Source: Dermanyssus gallinae
Taxonomy: Eukaryota; Arthropoda; Arachnida; Mesostigmata; Dermanyssidae
DNA length: 64,000 nucleotides
Direction of reading: 5' to 3'
Assembly: GCA_003439945.1 (NCBI GenBank)
Contig: QVRM01000429.1
Location: forward strand, 186,001 to 250,000
The translations under genes and the position numbers were made by a program. Below, piece by piece: positions 24,151 through 64,000 of the stretch; within the stretch, counting starts at the first letter, position 1; the number at the start of each line of letters is the position of its first letter. The notes below the pieces were generated by a model, which was not told where the DNA came from, searched no databases, and saw only the letters and a program-made list of their open reading frames with translations.

Positions 24151-25170
24151 ATATGCAACATTTGAACTGCTACACTTTCTTTACATGATGCTTTAGATGT
24201 TTGACTCGTTCGAAATGTTATTGTTGTGTCCCTTAGGCGAGATTATCTATCTAGAAAATGAATGGATTCTGCATTCTCAGCTATCGCCTTTGCAAATATT
24301 ACGTCAACGCCTTAGCGAAGATTGCGCAAAACGCACGATCTAAATAACCACTAGTAGAACGAACATTAGCTTTAGGCCACTTATAATATAGTATATTAGA
24401 GCGTTTGTTGGCTTCTTACGTTATGAAATCTATCTATCTCTGCACATTCAACGTGAAAAACGCCGAACGTTGCTGCTGTCCCTTCGAATGCCCTTCAAGG
24501 GGTGCGAGGTTCCGTTCTTATGTCTGAAAGTGCCTCTCTCGCACAGCCGCTCTTTACATTGTGCGTTTTGCGTTGCATGCCGCTTAATGCATATCAAGTC
24601 CGCGGGTGTCTTGGTACACAAAATGGTAATAATAACTGTATTAAATTAAATACCCTTGCCGTGATTATTTACTCCCTCTCTAATGAATGAGACGTATTTG
24701 TTCTCAGCTCTTTATTGTGCATTCTAAGTAATAGATCAATTCCTTTTGTAAGGCTTGCTTACACTAAAGATGTAATATTGCATCTATAACCTCTACAATA
24801 TAACAATAACGTCATAAAGTACAGTACAATTGAGATAAATATGACATTACTAACAATTCCACTTTATTCTTTACAACATCAAATAAAACTCCACCTGAAA
24901 TCAAACCAGTTCATCAAAGCATTCAATTAGATTCTAGTAGGTAGTTACTAAAATTGTTTGTTTAGTTAACCTGCTTTAAGGACTTTTGCAAGTCCTATTA
25001 ATTGGACAGTTATTCGACATGCTTAGCAACCAATGAAAATTTTATACAATGCGACATAATATACAGCAGTGACATATTGGCCACATTGGCTAAACAATAG
25101 CTATAGAACGCGCACAACCAGAACTAAATTAAAATGTCCGTTCAAATAAAACAAAGTTAAAAAAAATGCG
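24151..25170. other. No gene recognised
   Basis: AT-rich, stop-dense in all frames; no repeats seen. Confidence 0.5.
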
Positions 25171-25174
25171 ATTA

Positions 25175-25357
25175 CGTTATTACCGATTAACCTATGTAAT
25201 GCGACGCTGGCGACTTCTGGAACGACGCATTGCATCCATTAGTATCCACGTAGTCACCAAATGTCCAGCCATTACTCAACACACACATTGTTGGACCAAA
25301 GGAGACATTACACACGATTCGAAAACGTACTTTCTTATTTCCGATGAGTTCATCTGA
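25175..25357 (-). CDS. Weak candidate exon, product unknown
   Basis: After a possible splice acceptor (CTGATCAG at about 25,358-25,365), one minus-strand frame stays open about 58 codons with natural-looking composition (VCNVSFGPTMCVLSNGWTFG, then DYVDTNGCNASFQKSPASHY). A possible donor follows (TAG|GTTAATC). The frame needs a phase-1 upstream exon, but the kinase/PDZ gene ends its last recognised exon in phase 0, so linkage is not shown. The plus strand is also open here. Confidence 0.2.
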
Positions 25358-25360
25358 TCA

Positions 25361-25733
25361 GCCACGGAAAGAAGCGAGAGCATCGCGAGTCTTTACACTT
25401 CGAAGTCCACGGCAAGAGAGCTCGATCGCGTAACTTCTGCAGACAGTACGGCTTTACAAACAATACGCCACGGCAATCTTGATTATGAAGTCGATGACAT
25501 GACAGTGGTTATGACAGAAACGAATTGTGTTACATGCAAACCTTCCTTTGTAAACGCACAAAACTCGTATTGATTTGTGGTGTTGACGTCCGGTAGCCTG
25601 CGAAACTCCGCAAGCTCAATGGTCGGGACGGAAGCCGTACAATTCTAACACTCTCCACAATTTACCGATATAAGCTGGCCGATACGACGACAACGGTGCA
25701 AATGAAACCTAGAAAAAAGATCGGGAAAAACGC

Positions 25734-25804
<71 letters not shown>

Positions 25805-26359
25805 TATTTATTTTTTGTTTAAAGTTAAATATAACTATTTTTATCATAAAAAGTTATTTTGCATAGTTTGAGCTTGAGACACCGAATATATTCATTTACC
25901 TCTATAATGTTACATTAAACTAGAAAGCAGCAGATTGTTTGAAATTTACATAATTGAATTAGAATTGCTAAATGTGACCAGCCTGAACTATCGGGCAGAT
26001 GGATATTGTTCTCCGCTGCATGGTAAATTGCAACACCCTGGTAGAGCTTTACAAAGATGGCATGGATAAAAAAAAACCCGCTTAGACATATGATAGGCAG
26101 TAAAGGTATTAAATAAGAGGAACATCTAGACGATCTTGCGTGTCTGTGCGCTATTTTCGGACTCCTACACCAGTGACAAAATACCAGCAGACATTCCCTG
26201 TTTCTTTACTATGGCCTGATTGATACACGCGGTTTTCACACACGCTCATATATAAGTACGTACTACTTGTATGCATGTAAGTACAAAAATAGCTGCCTTT
26301 GCAGGTTTCAGTTGGGTTTGCCTTTAGTGGGTTGACTAGCTCCTAGATCCTTACTATTC

Positions 26360-26406
<47 letters not shown>

Positions 26407-26410
26407 TTAC
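25361..26410. other. No gene recognised; two (TA)n tracts
   Basis: Holds (TA)n at 25,735-25,801 and 26,362-26,402. A plus-strand frame without a start (about 25,362-25,574) is open but unrecognised. Confidence 0.5.
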
Positions 26411-63505
<37,095 letters not shown>

Positions 63506-64000
63506 CTGCGATGGCAGCGTCGAAACCGGTAACAAACGGTAGCAACCGCATGATCGCGCGCTCATGGGAATAAATCGACCAGTGAACGGAGCGCAAGCAT
63601 GACCAAACCAACAATTTAGCTATTGTTTATTTCAATCAAAGTATATTTTGTAACACTATGCTTACGTTGATGATGATAATGCTGATGGTGATGATGATGA
63701 TGTTAATGTTGGTGATGACGACGTTTGTTATTATTGACTTGCAACAATTTCAGCAACTTAAGTTTACGTCCGTAGAACAGTGATTCATAATCTGCTATTG
63801 CTCGCAACGGCGGAAGATGTGGAACGATATTTCTATTTAGAAAGGACTTTACACATACTTTGTGTTGAATCGGGTTGCTGAGATTCGCAAATGAACGACT
63901 TAAGGAGTAACTAACCACACGAGAGCTAAACAAGTATTTCAAACAACATTTTTTGGTTTGCCGCATGTTGAGAACTAACACATCATATATTGAAGAGTGT
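63506..64000. other. Upstream region; (GAT)n-like repeat at 63,669-63,722
   Basis: A TGATGA-rich tract and an open minus-strand frame (63,703-63,981) of AT-rich composition. I see no promoter motif that I trust. Confidence 0.45.

Noticed and set aside
25175..25357. Treating this as the next exon of the kinase/PDZ gene
   Set aside because: Its open frame needs a phase-1 donor, but exon 13 ends in phase 0; kept only as a weak separate candidate.

Overview
The window reads as nuclear DNA of an animal, most likely an arthropod; a mite or tick is my guess, held weakly. Evidence: one gene split into many small exons by introns of 72 bp to about 8 kb, dense (TA)n and (TAA)n microsatellites, mariner elements, R1-clade LINEs, a Ty3/gypsy relic and LINEs with a restriction-like endonuclease (RLE) tail. 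Nothing is prokaryotic: there are no operons and no long tightly packed genes.

Layout. 1-8,784: three arrays of a 17-bp minisatellite (about 7 kb in total) sit between repeated flank modules, one of which is minus-strand LINE coding sequence. 8,785-16,900: mostly unassigned AT-rich DNA with a tRNA-like SINE (13.1 kb) and a 925-bp foldback element (14.5-15.5 kb). 16.9-24.2 kb: a decayed R1-clade LINE, an RLE-type LINE, a broken mariner between two (TA)n tracts and an RLE LINE stub. 26.4-63.5 kb: one host gene on the minus strand, an atypical AGC-like Ser/Thr kinase followed by two PDZ-like domains. I rebuilt 13 exons by hand from splice sites; every junction keeps phase, giving 685 codons from the exon ending at 62,379 plus at least 27 more codons upstream.

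The introns of this gene are filled with transposons: paired RLE LINEs (27.8-32.6 and 33.3-34.1 kb), an 18S rRNA fragment (34.4 kb), a nearly intact mariner (34.6-35.95 kb), R1 pieces (37.0 and 55-56 kb), a gypsy relic (46.4-48.6 kb), a chain of three truncated RLE LINEs each ending in (TAA)n (50.7-52.9 kb) and more LINE scraps (53-59.5 kb). The most striking event is a 2.76-kb R1-clade LINE at 39,997-42,757, flanked by a 13-bp target-site duplication, which lies inside a coding exon of the kinase/PDZ gene.

Two insertion habits recur. DNA elements (foldback and both mariners) abut (TA)n tracts. RLE LINE copies both end in (TAA)n and begin directly after another (TAA)n tract.
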